DNA from: Lentisphaerae bacterium RIFOXYA12_64_32
Lineage (GTDB): Bacteria > Verrucomicrobiota > Lentisphaeria > Oligosphaerales > YB12-FULL-65-16
Assembly (NCBI GenBank): GCA_001803235.1
Contig: MHBL01000373.1
Coordinates: forward strand, 1 to 41,259
Length of the DNA stretch: 41,259 bases
Direction of reading: 5' to 3'
Part shown: positions 9,301 through 17,057 of the stretch, one piece after another
How positions within the stretch are numbered: the stretch's first letter is position 1
Layout of the letters: every line of letters starts with the position of its first letter
Notes under the pieces: model-generated
Database searches by the model: none
Seen by the model: the letters and a program-made list of their open reading frames with translations, nothing else
What the model was told of the DNA's origin: nothing
Program-made: the position numbers and the translations under genes

Positions 9301-10440
9301 TTCCTTCCGCGCCAGGCCCATGACGCTGTCGGCAAACGGCGCCAGCCCGTCGGCGTCCGCAAAAGCGATCGTCACGGTGTATGTGCCCGGCTGCGGAACC
9401 GTCAACTCCAACGCCACAATGTCGCGCTCGAGCGGCTTCACCTCGACCGCACCGATCTCACCGGCCGCGATCTGCGCCCCGGCCGCATCGTCAAGCGAAT
9501 AGCGCGGGTGAACGGTCACCGGCACGTCGCGCAGATTGTCAAAGGCGACGCGGCAGGTCTCCTTCGCGCCGGCGTAAAGGTACGGGTCCAGGAGCTTGGT
9601 CCGGACGCTGAACCGTGGCACACGTGCAAACTCCGCACGCGCTTCGGCAGCGGTCAACGGCCGGTCGAAGAACCGCACCTCGTCGACCGGCCCGCACCAG
9701 GCCATGCGCCCATCGACCTCGGACGCGCCGAGGAAGAACGCGGGCGCGTCATTGATGTTCCACTGGATCGGGATGAACGATTTGCGGCTGTCCGACATCC
9801 GGTTGTGCGTCGCCAGCACCCCATCGGCATAGGAGGACGTGGACGCGGTGTTGTCCCAGGTCAGCACCACGTGATGCCATTCGCCCGGGCGCCAGGCTTG
9901 CGAGGGCCCGAGGTGCGAGCACATATCCATGGCCGGCCGGTTGCGCACATCGTAGCGCAGTCCGTGCGCGTGGACCGACCACAAACAGAACGGCAGTTCG
10001 CCGGCCCGCTCCGGCACGTCCGTGCTCAGAACGTACTGCCACGCGTCGGTCAGGTACGACTCCGGCGGCTGCACCCACAGCGAGACCGAACCGCGCGCCA
10101 TGGACAGATTCCCTGGCGCGAGATAGCGCAGAACCTTCCCTTCGGAAAAGCGCGCAGCCTTGCCCGTGACCCCGGCGACCAGTTCAGGCAGGTTCGCGTT
10201 GGTCGGCTTTGGGTCGCCCGCCGCCTTCGCCGCTGTGAACCCGTCCTCGAAGTCGAGGATGAAGACCGGTTCCGGTTTGCCTGGCGCCGCGGCAACGTCC
10301 ACGGCCAAGGCCGGACAGGCCATGCCGCACGCACCAAGCGCAAACAGCCCTGCCGCCAGCGCACTTCGGGGACCGGAAGATGCCTGACGCCGCGCGGCCG
10401 TGCCGTTACGCTCTGACTCGGACGATCTGAGGTCTGCCAT
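6352..10440 (-). CDS. Large secreted LamG / glycosidase-like barrel / CBM9 protein
   Basis: A 1362-residue predicted exported protein and the largest gene here. After a charged start, residues about 26-47 (ALAAGLFALGACGMACPALA) form the hydrophobic core of a signal peptide or lipobox-like region. Residues about 55-265 read as a LamG/concanavalin-like domain (GSVSLWVQPPE, WHHVVLTWDN, VDEVRFFDRPLTAAEA). A beta-rich linker follows. Residues about 545-960 resemble a catalytic TIM barrel (HYPIAWYSGPLYG, GVTMNVVEHSML, LTLGVSMYVYPVNYG). The C-terminus from about residue 1170 is a CBM9-like domain (IDARFDEPAWAGAPE, LRLLYDENNLYVGVHCKD, DDDAIEIFL, WVAEIAIPFAAL). ATG 10440 has AAAGGA upstream. The domain order suggests binding and cleavage of a polysaccharide at the cell surface. 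The catalytic family is inferred, not proved. Confidence 0.75.
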   Translation of the reverse strand: MADLRSSESERNGTAARRQASSGPRSALAAGLFALGACGMACPALAVDVAAAPGKPEPVFILDFEDGFTAAKAAGDPKPTNANLPELVAGVTGKAARFSEGKVLRYLAPGNLSMARGSVSLWVQPPESYLTDAWQYVLSTDVPERAGELPFCLWSVHAHGLRYDVRNRPAMDMCSHLGPSQAWRPGEWHHVVLTWDNTASTSSYADGVLATHNRMSDSRKSFIPIQWNINDAPAFFLGASEVDGRMAWCGPVDEVRFFDRPLTAAEARAEFARVPRFSVRTKLLDPYLYAGAKETCRVAFDNLRDVPVTVHPRYSLDDAAGAQIAAGEIGAVEVKPLERDIVALELTVPQPGTYTVTIAFADADGLAPFADSVMGLARKEAMTGTGKRVLVTEVDATAQAPAAESAPSQVLETSAGKYREAGSKRLDRFAMKFTIAEPHAPHVAVLTWPDDKLRTMEVVYQPLECGTDYQGQTGLFAGREYSLSGKLQEHVITFWPLCKENAFIFMTGETGAPAALQGFKVYRLPEGFAASPVQPFSGSVPARSIGMYHEDPVMPMNYGRLADGRSMSAFPGFQTVTDRMLDYLQSFGQDTLHYPIAWYSGPLYGSDVEPLGGGRAHPYNYPQYLAKRMQARGMTFNGWMHLQQLHSLIPFALTDEARVLDGEETVLNMRTDGHLYYRAWHQRDTAYNPIDPRVQAAVKAVVAEIAERFGGEPAFKGVTMNVVEHSMLAFGSIESGYNDVNLRRFQDETGVRIPVDPKDRDRFTKSARWLLDNAKEDWIAWRCRKIHDYYKDLAAVLRAKRPDLTLGVSMYVYPVNYGQSPRPVDYLTSQRNALDWYREQGIDSALYRNDPEFVFIRHTDDRLRWTRGHRGDLMDVEDLRTASMAPEIVAPLRQLDAVALNMHDVYWECDVGHRQPLKGIKEHGWRVSQLNPNTFQCLERYACGMDALDPRSITKGGFVVGLIGMEPYLARYAQAFRALPAVKFEDIDAATDPVRARQKVVDGKNYFYLQNRLPVPVETTVALKGEGEVTDLVAGAPVTRAGDGFRVTLEPYQLYAYRGANAGPVVTGVEARLPDGFVAGLAANLDEAARKYATLEAAGAPVKDLAPSLKYADQCRSGKRYARLYFLLQESWRGNLERMTSDPSFPAFLNVPPEYLQSVQAVRTLRAVKAGGPVQIDARFDEPAWAGAPEFTALSNFLVVRDAILAKPAAEPVSLRLLYDENNLYVGVHCKDSAPAKIVVKKGQRDASVWEDDDAIEIFLRTPALGAKGHGHFGVNAGGSRTDLLTGNLKWDAEWQAAATVVDDGWVAEIAIPFAALKGATPASGWTLNLARTQRDLPKSAIVATQQEEWKCEVRFARIEFE

Positions 10441-10605
10441 AGGATACCGTTCCTTTCGTCGTAACGACTCATGTGCCCACCCGACCGAGGCGGCGGGGCA
10501 AGACACCGGAAATCGGCCAGCAAGGCCTACGCTACATCCAGAACACGTCCATTGCAGCGGCTGCGTGGCGCATCCCGGTGTTCGCGGCCGGTCCGGCGCG
10601 AGCCG

Positions 10606-11625
10606 TCAGAACGTCACGACCACCTTGAAGGCTTCTCGCGTCCGCACTTTCTCGACGGCCGCGCCAAACTCCGCGACCGGCATCACGTGGCTGTACCAGT
10701 TCTTCGGGTCCAGCCGGCCTGACCTGACCATTTCCAGCACTTCGTCGTGGACCTCGTGTTCACCCACCGGCCATTGCAGCAGGTGCAGGCCCGTGTTGTT
10801 GGGCAGGTCCCGAACGTTGACGCCCGGGTCATCCTTGGCCAGCACGCCGAACACACACACCTTACCACGGGATTTGAGCATACCGAGCGCCTGTTTGATG
10901 ATCGCGGACGAACCGACGGCGTCGATCACGATGTCCAGTTTCCTGTTCTTGAGTGCCGCCACGGGGTCGCACGTCTTCGCGTTGACCGTGGCATCCGCTC
11001 CGCCGAACGTCGCGATGCGCGCCAGGCGCTCGTCCCAGTGCCCGACCGCACCGAGCCATCCCGCCCCGGCCAGGCGCGCCAGTTTCACCAGTGCCAGCCC
11101 GACCGGACCGTCGCCGTAGACGAGCACGTCCATTCCGGGCTGGAACCCGAAGTTGCGGAGTGCGCTGAGCGTCTCCTTGAAGGTCAGCAGCATGGCAGCG
11201 TCCTCGAATGCGAGGCCAGGCGGCACGCGTCGCGAGCAGTTGGCACGGAACGCCTTCTCCGTAATGCCAAGCTCGGCCATGACCGCGAGGTCCTGCACGA
11301 TGGCGTACTCCGCGAACTGCCCGCAATTGGGCCGGACCTTGCAGCCGTTGTCGAACCGCTGCGTCGGGTCGGTGACGATATCGCCAACCTTGTAGTTCCG
11401 CACCTGGCGCCCCACCTCCACCACCTCGCCGGCGCCTTCGTGGCCGAGGACAAACGGGTATCTCTCCGGACCGCCGCCGATCTTGCCGGCAATGACTTTC
11501 AGGTCCGTGCTGCTGCACAGTCCGCAGGCTTTGGTCTTGACCAGGCATTCGTAATCGCGAATGACCGGCTGCGGAACATCGGCAAGCTGCCATTCATGGG
11601 GGGCGGACACAACGATGGCTTTCAT
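10606..11625 (-). CDS. Zinc-dependent medium-chain alcohol/polyol dehydrogenase
   Basis: A 339-residue MDR-family dehydrogenase. The catalytic-zinc Cys is in KACGLCSSTDLK, the His-Glu pair is in LGHEGAGEVVEVG, and the nucleotide-binding loop is VLVYGDGPVGLALVKLA. The four-Cys structural-zinc loop seen in many relatives is not obvious: the region reads DPTQRFDNGCKVRPNCGQF, so only partial Cys content remains. Start ATG 11625 has AAAGGA about 8 bases upstream. It lies between the glycyl radical enzyme and the large secreted protein and would oxidise or reduce a sugar alcohol or diol with NAD(P). Its leader contains the 145-bp repeated element at 11700-11843, about 75 bp ahead of the start codon. 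Confidence 0.85.
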   Translation of the reverse strand: MKAIVVSAPHEWQLADVPQPVIRDYECLVKTKACGLCSSTDLKVIAGKIGGGPERYPFVLGHEGAGEVVEVGRQVRNYKVGDIVTDPTQRFDNGCKVRPNCGQFAEYAIVQDLAVMAELGITEKAFRANCSRRVPPGLAFEDAAMLLTFKETLSALRNFGFQPGMDVLVYGDGPVGLALVKLARLAGAGWLGAVGHWDERLARIATFGGADATVNAKTCDPVAALKNRKLDIVIDAVGSSAIIKQALGMLKSRGKVCVFGVLAKDDPGVNVRDLPNNTGLHLLQWPVGEHEVHDEVLEMVRSGRLDPKNWYSHVMPVAEFGAAVEKVRTREAFKVVVTF

Positions 11626-11699
11626 GAACCGGGTCCTTTCTTGGGTGACCTCTGCGGGCAAATCCTGGCTCACGCGGAGACGTGGCGTGCCTCGGCTGA

Positions 11700-11843
11700 G
11701 ATGCGATCGAGCGCACGGTGGCTCGGCGCGTCCCGCGCCGAGGCGGGGTGCACCGGCCGGTCCCCGGCCGAGGGCCTCGGTCCGGGACGGACCCGAGTAC
11801 TCTGCCGCGGTCCCGGAGGTCCCGCGCCACTGCCCGCCGCCCA
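11700..11843 (-). repeat. 145-bp GC-rich hairpin-forming leader element, copy 1
   Basis: On the minus strand this block starts GTGGCGCGGGACCTCCGGGA and ends GACGCGCCGAGCCACC. The same block occurs on the plus strand at 40527-40643 with only scattered substitutions and small indels. Self-complementary parts include TCGGCGCG-GGA-CGCGCCGA and the GGCCGAGGGCCTCGG area. Both copies are oriented towards a gene whose start lies 60-75 bp downstream (here the zinc dehydrogenase at 11625). No open frame is shared. It could be a structured RNA leader or a mobile short repeat. Confidence 0.65.
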
Positions 11844-11912
11844 TTGCGCCGCCTTCTCCCTCTGTGGATTCACCCGCACACGTCGTAAATCAACTTACGT
11901 GGCGCACCTGCG

Positions 11913-14300
11913 CTACCGCTGCACCGTTCGATTGATGATCTCGTCCTGTAAGCCGCGGTCCAGCTTGTGGAAATACTCGCAGAACCCGGCGACGCGGACA
12001 ATGAGGTCGCGGTGTTGCGCCGGGTTCTTTCTGGCGTCCTCCAGAGCTGCCGGGTCAACGAAGTTCACTTGGATCTGCAACCCGCCCCGCGCCAGATAGG
12101 TGCGGACCAGGCTTTCCAGGCGCCGCCGACCGGCGCGGTCACCGAAAAGGTTCGTGTCCAGCTTGATATTGAATGCGCACCCCCCGGTCATTTTGCGGAA
12201 GTCGAACTTGCTCGCCGAGTTGATCAGCGCCGTCGGGCCGCTGACGTCGCGCCCCTGCGACGGCCCCAGCGCGTCGCTGATCGGTGCGCCGCGGCGCCGG
12301 CCGTCCGGGGTCGCACCGATGAGTTCGCCAAAGCGCACGTGGTCGGTGTAGCTGAACATGTTCGGGACGCACACACACTTGTGCACGCTGCGGAACGAGG
12401 TGACCGTGTCGGCGTACGCGTTGTAGATTCGCACCGCGATACGGTCGACGTCGTCCTGATCGTTGCCGAACGCGGCACGGTGCATGGCGAGCCGCGTGCG
12501 CCACGCCTCGGAGCCCGCGAAGTTGTTGACCAGCAGGTCCTTCATGTCGGACAGCGTCAAGTCGCCGCGGTCGAAGACAAACGTTTTCACGGCGGCCAAG
12601 GCATCCACCGCAGTGCCGATGCCACGCGACCCCACCGAAAGGATCACGGGGCACTCGGCGCCGCCCTGCTCCACGTCCATGCCGTGCTCAAGACACCCAT
12701 CCACCAGAGCGGAAGCAAACGGGTCGGTCCGCTGCCGGGCGGTTGCCTCGAACGTTTCCTCCGCGTGGCCCAGAATGCCCATGACATGTTCGCGAAGCCG
12801 CGCCAGGTACGCGTCGAAGAACTCCTCGAATGTGCTCGCTGAAGCCAACTCGCCGCGACACGGCCCGGCGGTGTCCCCACCACTGGGACTGCTGCCGTTG
12901 CGGAACATGTCATCCAGGATGGCCGGGAACGTCACCGCGCCGACGCCGCGCCACGTGGCGCACTTGCCCTGAATCATGATTTCGACGCAACCCATGGGGT
13001 AGTAGTCACGCGCATGCGGCAGTGCATGGCCGGCATGTGCGGTCAGGCCAGGGATCATGACGTCGTCATTGAACAGCATCGGCTGGCCAGCCCCGATCCG
13101 CATGAGGTTCAGAATCCGCTCCCACAGCGCCTCAGGGCTGTCCCGGCGGACCCGGACGCACGTATTGGGGTACGGTTCGCGCACCATGGCGGCGACATCG
13201 AGGCAGAGCAGCGACAGGTCGTTGGTCCCATCGTTCCCGGCCGTTGTGGTGCCGGCCAGACAGATGCTCTGAACGGTCCGCATCTTGGGTTCGTTGACCT
13301 TGAGCCACATGCAGGCGACCAGTTCCGTCGCCGCTTCGCGCGTCAGGCGACCGGCCCTGATGTCGGCGTCGTAGAAGGGAAACATGTATTGGTCGAAGCG
13401 CGCGAACGAGAGCGCCGTGCCGCCGCCCGTGTTGGCCATGACGTGCACCAGCCACACCAGTTGGATCGCCTCGCGGAACGTCTGTGGCGGAAGCTCCGCG
13501 ACGGCGTCCACGACCGTGGCCATGTCGGCAAGTTCGGCCTGTCGGTACTCGTCGGCGCACGACGCAGCCTCCCCACGCAGCGTTTCACCGTAGCGGCGGA
13601 CGAACTGAATCGCGGCCTCGACCGTGATCAGCGCCGCCTGGTAGAACTCGGCTGTTTCACCCGCCGGATGGCCGGCCAGTTTCGCCTCGACCTCGCGCCG
13701 GATCCCGCTCAGCCCGAGGCGAAGCGGCTTGGCGTAGTTGAGGTGCAAGTGGTTGGCCGCGAACCAGGGCAACTCGGCGAAGTCCCGCCGTGTGTCCGCG
13801 CCGTAGTCGAACTGGAAGTGGTCTTCGAGCACGCGGTACACCTCGGCAAAGTCGAGTTGCGGCTCGTTGGTGTACGCGTCAGCCACGGTGCGGGCGATGG
13901 CCTGCAGATCGTCGTAGGGGATGTTGGCGTCAAAGTGGTCACGCGCGTGCAAGGCCCACCGGGCCGTACGCGCCGCCGGCGCCGACGATCCCTGCCGGAG
14001 TCTCGCGACGTGCTGCGCCACGACTTGCCGCGCTTCTTCGAGCCGAGCCTCGGACGACGGAAGGCCGTTGGCCAGCGGCCACAGGCCCTGGATCGATCCG
14101 GCCAGCAGTTCGTACGGCAACACGACCTGTTCGACGTTGTCCAGCAAGTGCGCGAACGCCATGGCGCGGCGAATCGGCCGCGGCCGGCCCCGGCTCTCCC
14201 GCAGTGATGCGCCAACGAGCGGGTAGAACGTGGTGCGCCTCACCCCGGCCTCGTTCAAGGCGTGGAGATGCTGTCGCAAACACTCGATTCGCGTTGGCAT
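11913..14300 (-). CDS. Glycyl radical enzyme, pyruvate-formate-lyase family (eliminase type)
   Basis: A 795-residue oxygen-sensitive radical enzyme. The active-site Cys is C438 in YYPMGCVEIMIQGKC; Glu two residues later (E440) is the general base found in dehydratases and C-N/C-S lyases of this family and absent from pyruvate formate-lyase. The glycyl radical site is G772 in RVAGFCEYF, followed by LQDEIINRT as in the family. Length matches the usual 780-850 residues. ATG 14300 gives the expected N-terminus (IECLRQHLHALNE); AAGGG is rather far upstream. The longer open frame to 14786 overlaps the next gene. Known members of this class act on propane-1,2-diol, glycerol, choline, hydroxyproline or sulfonates. 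Beside a fucose-isomerase-like gene, a diol dehydratase is attractive, but substrate residues cannot be assigned by eye. No activating radical SAM enzyme lies beside it. Confidence 0.9.
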   Translation of the reverse strand: MPTRIECLRQHLHALNEAGVRRTTFYPLVGASLRESRGRPRPIRRAMAFAHLLDNVEQVVLPYELLAGSIQGLWPLANGLPSSEARLEEARQVVAQHVARLRQGSSAPAARTARWALHARDHFDANIPYDDLQAIARTVADAYTNEPQLDFAEVYRVLEDHFQFDYGADTRRDFAELPWFAANHLHLNYAKPLRLGLSGIRREVEAKLAGHPAGETAEFYQAALITVEAAIQFVRRYGETLRGEAASCADEYRQAELADMATVVDAVAELPPQTFREAIQLVWLVHVMANTGGGTALSFARFDQYMFPFYDADIRAGRLTREAATELVACMWLKVNEPKMRTVQSICLAGTTTAGNDGTNDLSLLCLDVAAMVREPYPNTCVRVRRDSPEALWERILNLMRIGAGQPMLFNDDVMIPGLTAHAGHALPHARDYYPMGCVEIMIQGKCATWRGVGAVTFPAILDDMFRNGSSPSGGDTAGPCRGELASASTFEEFFDAYLARLREHVMGILGHAEETFEATARQRTDPFASALVDGCLEHGMDVEQGGAECPVILSVGSRGIGTAVDALAAVKTFVFDRGDLTLSDMKDLLVNNFAGSEAWRTRLAMHRAAFGNDQDDVDRIAVRIYNAYADTVTSFRSVHKCVCVPNMFSYTDHVRFGELIGATPDGRRRGAPISDALGPSQGRDVSGPTALINSASKFDFRKMTGGCAFNIKLDTNLFGDRAGRRRLESLVRTYLARGGLQIQVNFVDPAALEDARKNPAQHRDLIVRVAGFCEYFHKLDRGLQDEIINRTVQR

Positions 14301-14352
14301 CGCTCGATGGCCCTTCTTGATCCTACCGGTCCGGTGTGACGGCACGTCGTTT

Positions 14353-15861
14353 CTATACCGGGTACACGGCCGGCCGGCGCCGGTCGGTCTTGCCTTGCCC
14401 ACCCAGTTCCGCTTCGATCTCGTCCAAGCTGCGAAGTTCGCACGACAGATCGGCCACCTGCACGCCACGGAACCGCAGGACGTCAACCAGTTCTGCCGCG
14501 ACGTCACCCTCGAACGCGACAAAGTGGTGGATCGTCGTGTTCTGGACCGCCTCGAGCACGGCCGGCAGATTCGGGACGAACGCCCAGCCGCTGGACCCGC
14601 GCACCGGCGGCGCTTCGCGCAGAAAGGCGCCACGGAAGACCGTGGCGTGGCATGCGTCCGCCGACGTGGCCGCCGAGACGCCGGTGAACGCGCCGGGGCG
14701 GATCGTGCCTTCGACCTGGCCGGTCCTGCACGCAACCCCCTTGTCACGCAGCCAGTTCGGAGGCGTCTGCGAACAGTGGAAAACATTCAGGACCCGCGGT
14801 TCCCAGCCGTTGTTGTTGAAGTCGAGAATGACCCCGGCGTTGCCTGTCATGACCCACGCGAGCCGAGCCATGACCGCGTGACAGAGGTCCACTTCGCAGA
14901 CCACCGGCTTGCGCAGCAGCGCATTGGCCAGCATGGCGAACGCACACGGCGCCATGCCGAAGTAACGCCCGAACTCGGGCCAGCAATGGATCGCGCCGGC
15001 ATCGATCCGGTCACGCTCGAAGACGTCCTTGATCCAGAGAAAACAACGGGCCATGGTCTCGAATGTGGCAGGGGGCATTGCGGTTGTGTCCAGGATGCCG
15101 GCAGCCTGCTCGCGCACGGTCGCGATGCGGGGATCGTCGACCGCAATCGGCTGCCGGAGCTTGATCCCGCCCAGTGCCAGCGCGGCCTGGGGGTTGGCGG
15201 ACAGAACGGTGTCGCCCCAGAAATCGAGCAGTTCGTACGGGTGCAGAGAGACCCCCAGGCGGAACAGTTCCGCCTGGTTCGTAAACGTCGTGGCGAACTC
15301 GGAGGGATTCACACCCAGCATCGCCACCCGCATGCCGCGCCACGCCTCGACACCGTCCATGATGCGCTGCCACGCGGCCAGCGTGCGCCGCACGATGTCC
15401 GGCTGTGACAGGTCGAGGCGCGCCGAGCGCACCATGCGCCGACCGAGCATGCGCACGTTGTGGTGCACGGAGAACGACCCGCACAGGGAGTCCCCGGCAC
15501 GGCCCGGCGCCATGTCCGAAGGATCGTCATTGTGCACGAGCAGGAAGACCGGAACATCCTCCGGCAGAAGGCGAACCGCGTCCATAGCGCGCCGCTCCTG
15601 CATGAAATCGCCGCTCAGCACGACCAAGGCCTTGATGTCATACAACTGACCGCGCCATTCCGCCCAGTAGGCCTCAAAGTCCGCGTCCGACTGGATGAGA
15701 CCGTCTCCCCCTGCCGCCGGACCTGGGAAGACCCCAGCCAGACTCAACTCGGACGTCGCGGACCGCACGGCCGCCACGGCGCTCCGTGTCAGTTCACGGT
15801 CGTAGAATCCCCTGACGATGGGAAGATACAGGACCTTCTCTCGGGCCGGGACGGTGCTCAT
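14353..15861 (-). CDS. L-fucose/arabinose isomerase-like protein
   Basis: A 502-residue protein resembling the FucI/AraA ketol-isomerase superfamily. The strongest signal is the metal site: E323 in VVCEVDLCHAVMA and D347 in GVILDFNNN are 24 residues apart, the same separation as the two acidic Mn ligands E337 and D361 of E. coli FucI. A nearby FHC (H362) and a C-terminal IHHF (H445/H446) offer the His ligand. The N-terminal half has the Rossmann-like look of the family (YLPIVRGFYDRELTRSA, VFLLVHNDD). It is about 90 residues shorter than E. coli FucI. ATG 15861 has GAGGAG 10 bases upstream. As first gene of the locus, divergent from the AraC regulator, it would convert an aldose to a ketose for the FGGY kinase. 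Confidence 0.75.
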   Translation of the reverse strand: MSTVPAREKVLYLPIVRGFYDRELTRSAVAAVRSATSELSLAGVFPGPAAGGDGLIQSDADFEAYWAEWRGQLYDIKALVVLSGDFMQERRAMDAVRLLPEDVPVFLLVHNDDPSDMAPGRAGDSLCGSFSVHHNVRMLGRRMVRSARLDLSQPDIVRRTLAAWQRIMDGVEAWRGMRVAMLGVNPSEFATTFTNQAELFRLGVSLHPYELLDFWGDTVLSANPQAALALGGIKLRQPIAVDDPRIATVREQAAGILDTTAMPPATFETMARCFLWIKDVFERDRIDAGAIHCWPEFGRYFGMAPCAFAMLANALLRKPVVCEVDLCHAVMARLAWVMTGNAGVILDFNNNGWEPRVLNVFHCSQTPPNWLRDKGVACRTGQVEGTIRPGAFTGVSAATSADACHATVFRGAFLREAPPVRGSSGWAFVPNLPAVLEAVQNTTIHHFVAFEGDVAAELVDVLRFRGVQVADLSCELRSLDEIEAELGGQGKTDRRRPAVYPV

Positions 15862-15931
15862 GGGTCTGGTTCTCCTCAACCGGCAGCAAGCCGTGCTCGG
15901 GTGATGCCAACGTGTAGCGTTGTATCTGACG

Positions 15932-15960
15932 TTGCCGTAATTGCTGTTCCGATGTATTGT
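15932..15960 (+). promoter_or_regulatory. Candidate sigma-70 promoter for the divergent AraC gene
   Basis: TTGCCG (15932-15937), a 17-base spacer and TATTGT (15955-15960) lie in the 134-bp gap between the divergent isomerase and AraC genes. Matches are partial. No clear promoter was found on the opposite strand for the catabolic operon, which would be expected if it depends on the activator. Confidence 0.35.
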
Positions 15961-15995
15961 CCTCTTGGTGTGACTATACACTGGACAGTAAAGAG

Positions 15996-16784
15996 ATGAC
16001 AGGGTCAGCGATTGCCAAAAGGGGGCTACAATTGCGCAACATCGAAGAAAAGGGTCTCAAGCTGCTCCATGTCGGTCACACACACCCGACGGGCGAATGG
16101 CTGATGGATTGGCACGGCCATACCTATCACGAGCTCATCGTCTTCTACCAAGGCATGAGTCATGTGGACCTGGGGCCCGATCATTACGATACGGCGCCGG
16201 GCGACGTGCTCTTCTATCCCGCCGGCATCCCGCACCGCGAGCATCGCGACCCGGAGCTGGGTGTCGAGCACTACTTCATCGGCTTCGAGTGGCCTGACGT
16301 GCCCGGGGACGTGCCGCACCGGTCCTTTGATTCACAAGGTCGCATTCGCCAGCTCACGCTCTGGCTGTACGAGGAACAAGTGAACCGCGGCTTTCACGTC
16401 ACGCCGCTGAAGAACGCGCTGTTCGAGGCCCTGATGTTGGAGTGGCAGCAACTGGGCACCACCGCGCAGCACCCGCTCGTCACGGTGGTCCGCACCTTCA
16501 TGCGGCGTCACCTCGCCGACGATCTGCGACTCGACGATCTGGCCCGACATGCGAGCATGAGCAAGTACCACTTTGTGCGGTCCTACGCACGCCTCACCGG
16601 GCGGACGCCTATGGAAGACCTCCGGCACCTGCGCCTGAACCATGCGCACAACCTCATCGTCTCGACGCGGGAACCATTGAAGGCCATTGCCGCGCAGTGC
16701 GGGTTTGCCGATGGCCGCCAGATGGCGCGATTATTCCGGAAACAGATCGGCTATCCGCCCAAAGCCCTGCGTGCCGCGCCGTAA
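15996..16784 (+). CDS. AraC-family transcriptional regulator (cupin sensor)
   Basis: A 262-residue regulator. Residues about 35-105 form an AraC-type cupin sensor (DWHGHTYHELIVFYQG, PGDVLFYPAGIPHREH), typical of sugar-responsive members. Residues about 160-260 hold the two helix-turn-helix motifs (LDDLARHASMSKYHFVRSYARL and KAIAAQCGFADGRQMARLFRKQ). It is transcribed away from the 15-kb sugar-catabolic gene set, so it is the probable activator of that operon. The start is uncertain: ATG 15996 is used, but TTG 16032 has AGGGGG 6 bases upstream and would remove only non-conserved residues. Confidence 0.86.
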   Translation: MTGSAIAKRGLQLRNIEEKGLKLLHVGHTHPTGEWLMDWHGHTYHELIVFYQGMSHVDLGPDHYDTAPGDVLFYPAGIPHREHRDPELGVEHYFIGFEWPDVPGDVPHRSFDSQGRIRQLTLWLYEEQVNRGFHVTPLKNALFEALMLEWQQLGTTAQHPLVTVVRTFMRRHLADDLRLDDLARHASMSKYHFVRSYARLTGRTPMEDLRHLRLNHAHNLIVSTREPLKAIAAQCGFADGRQMARLFRKQIGYPPKALRAAP

Positions 16785-16942
16785 GATCGCAGTGTACCGT
16801 CCAGCAGACGGAGTTCGAAAAGTGCCGGGACATTCGGGAGAACATTTGTGGCTGGGCCGAGTTGAGGGGGCGGGAAAATCCTCAAAATGGCTGGGACTTC
16901 TGGCGTGCGTCAATTCCGCAGCTCTGGGAACAGGGATATGGC

Positions 16943-16971
16943 TTGACACGGTCTTGGCGGCGGTGTATCAT
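16943..16971 (+). promoter_or_regulatory. Near-consensus sigma-70 promoter of the first pseudopilin gene
   Basis: TTGACA at 16943-16948, exactly 17 bases, then TATCAT at 16966-16971. The next gene on this strand starts at 17058, giving a leader of about 80 bases. The second pseudopilin gene has the same TTGACA/17/TAnnnT layout at 37253-37281. Confidence 0.75.
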
Positions 16972-17057
16972 CCACCGTCAATTGCGATCAAAGTCCGCCT
17001 TCATTTGGTCGCGAAAGAACCTGCGAATGGTCAGTACGCCGGAGGAGTGAGAACGAC

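Noticed and set aside
14301..14786. N-terminal extension of the glycyl radical enzyme
   Set aside because: The extra 162 codons overlap the end of the fucose-isomerase-like gene and are Arg/Ser-rich. The family start fits ATG 14300.
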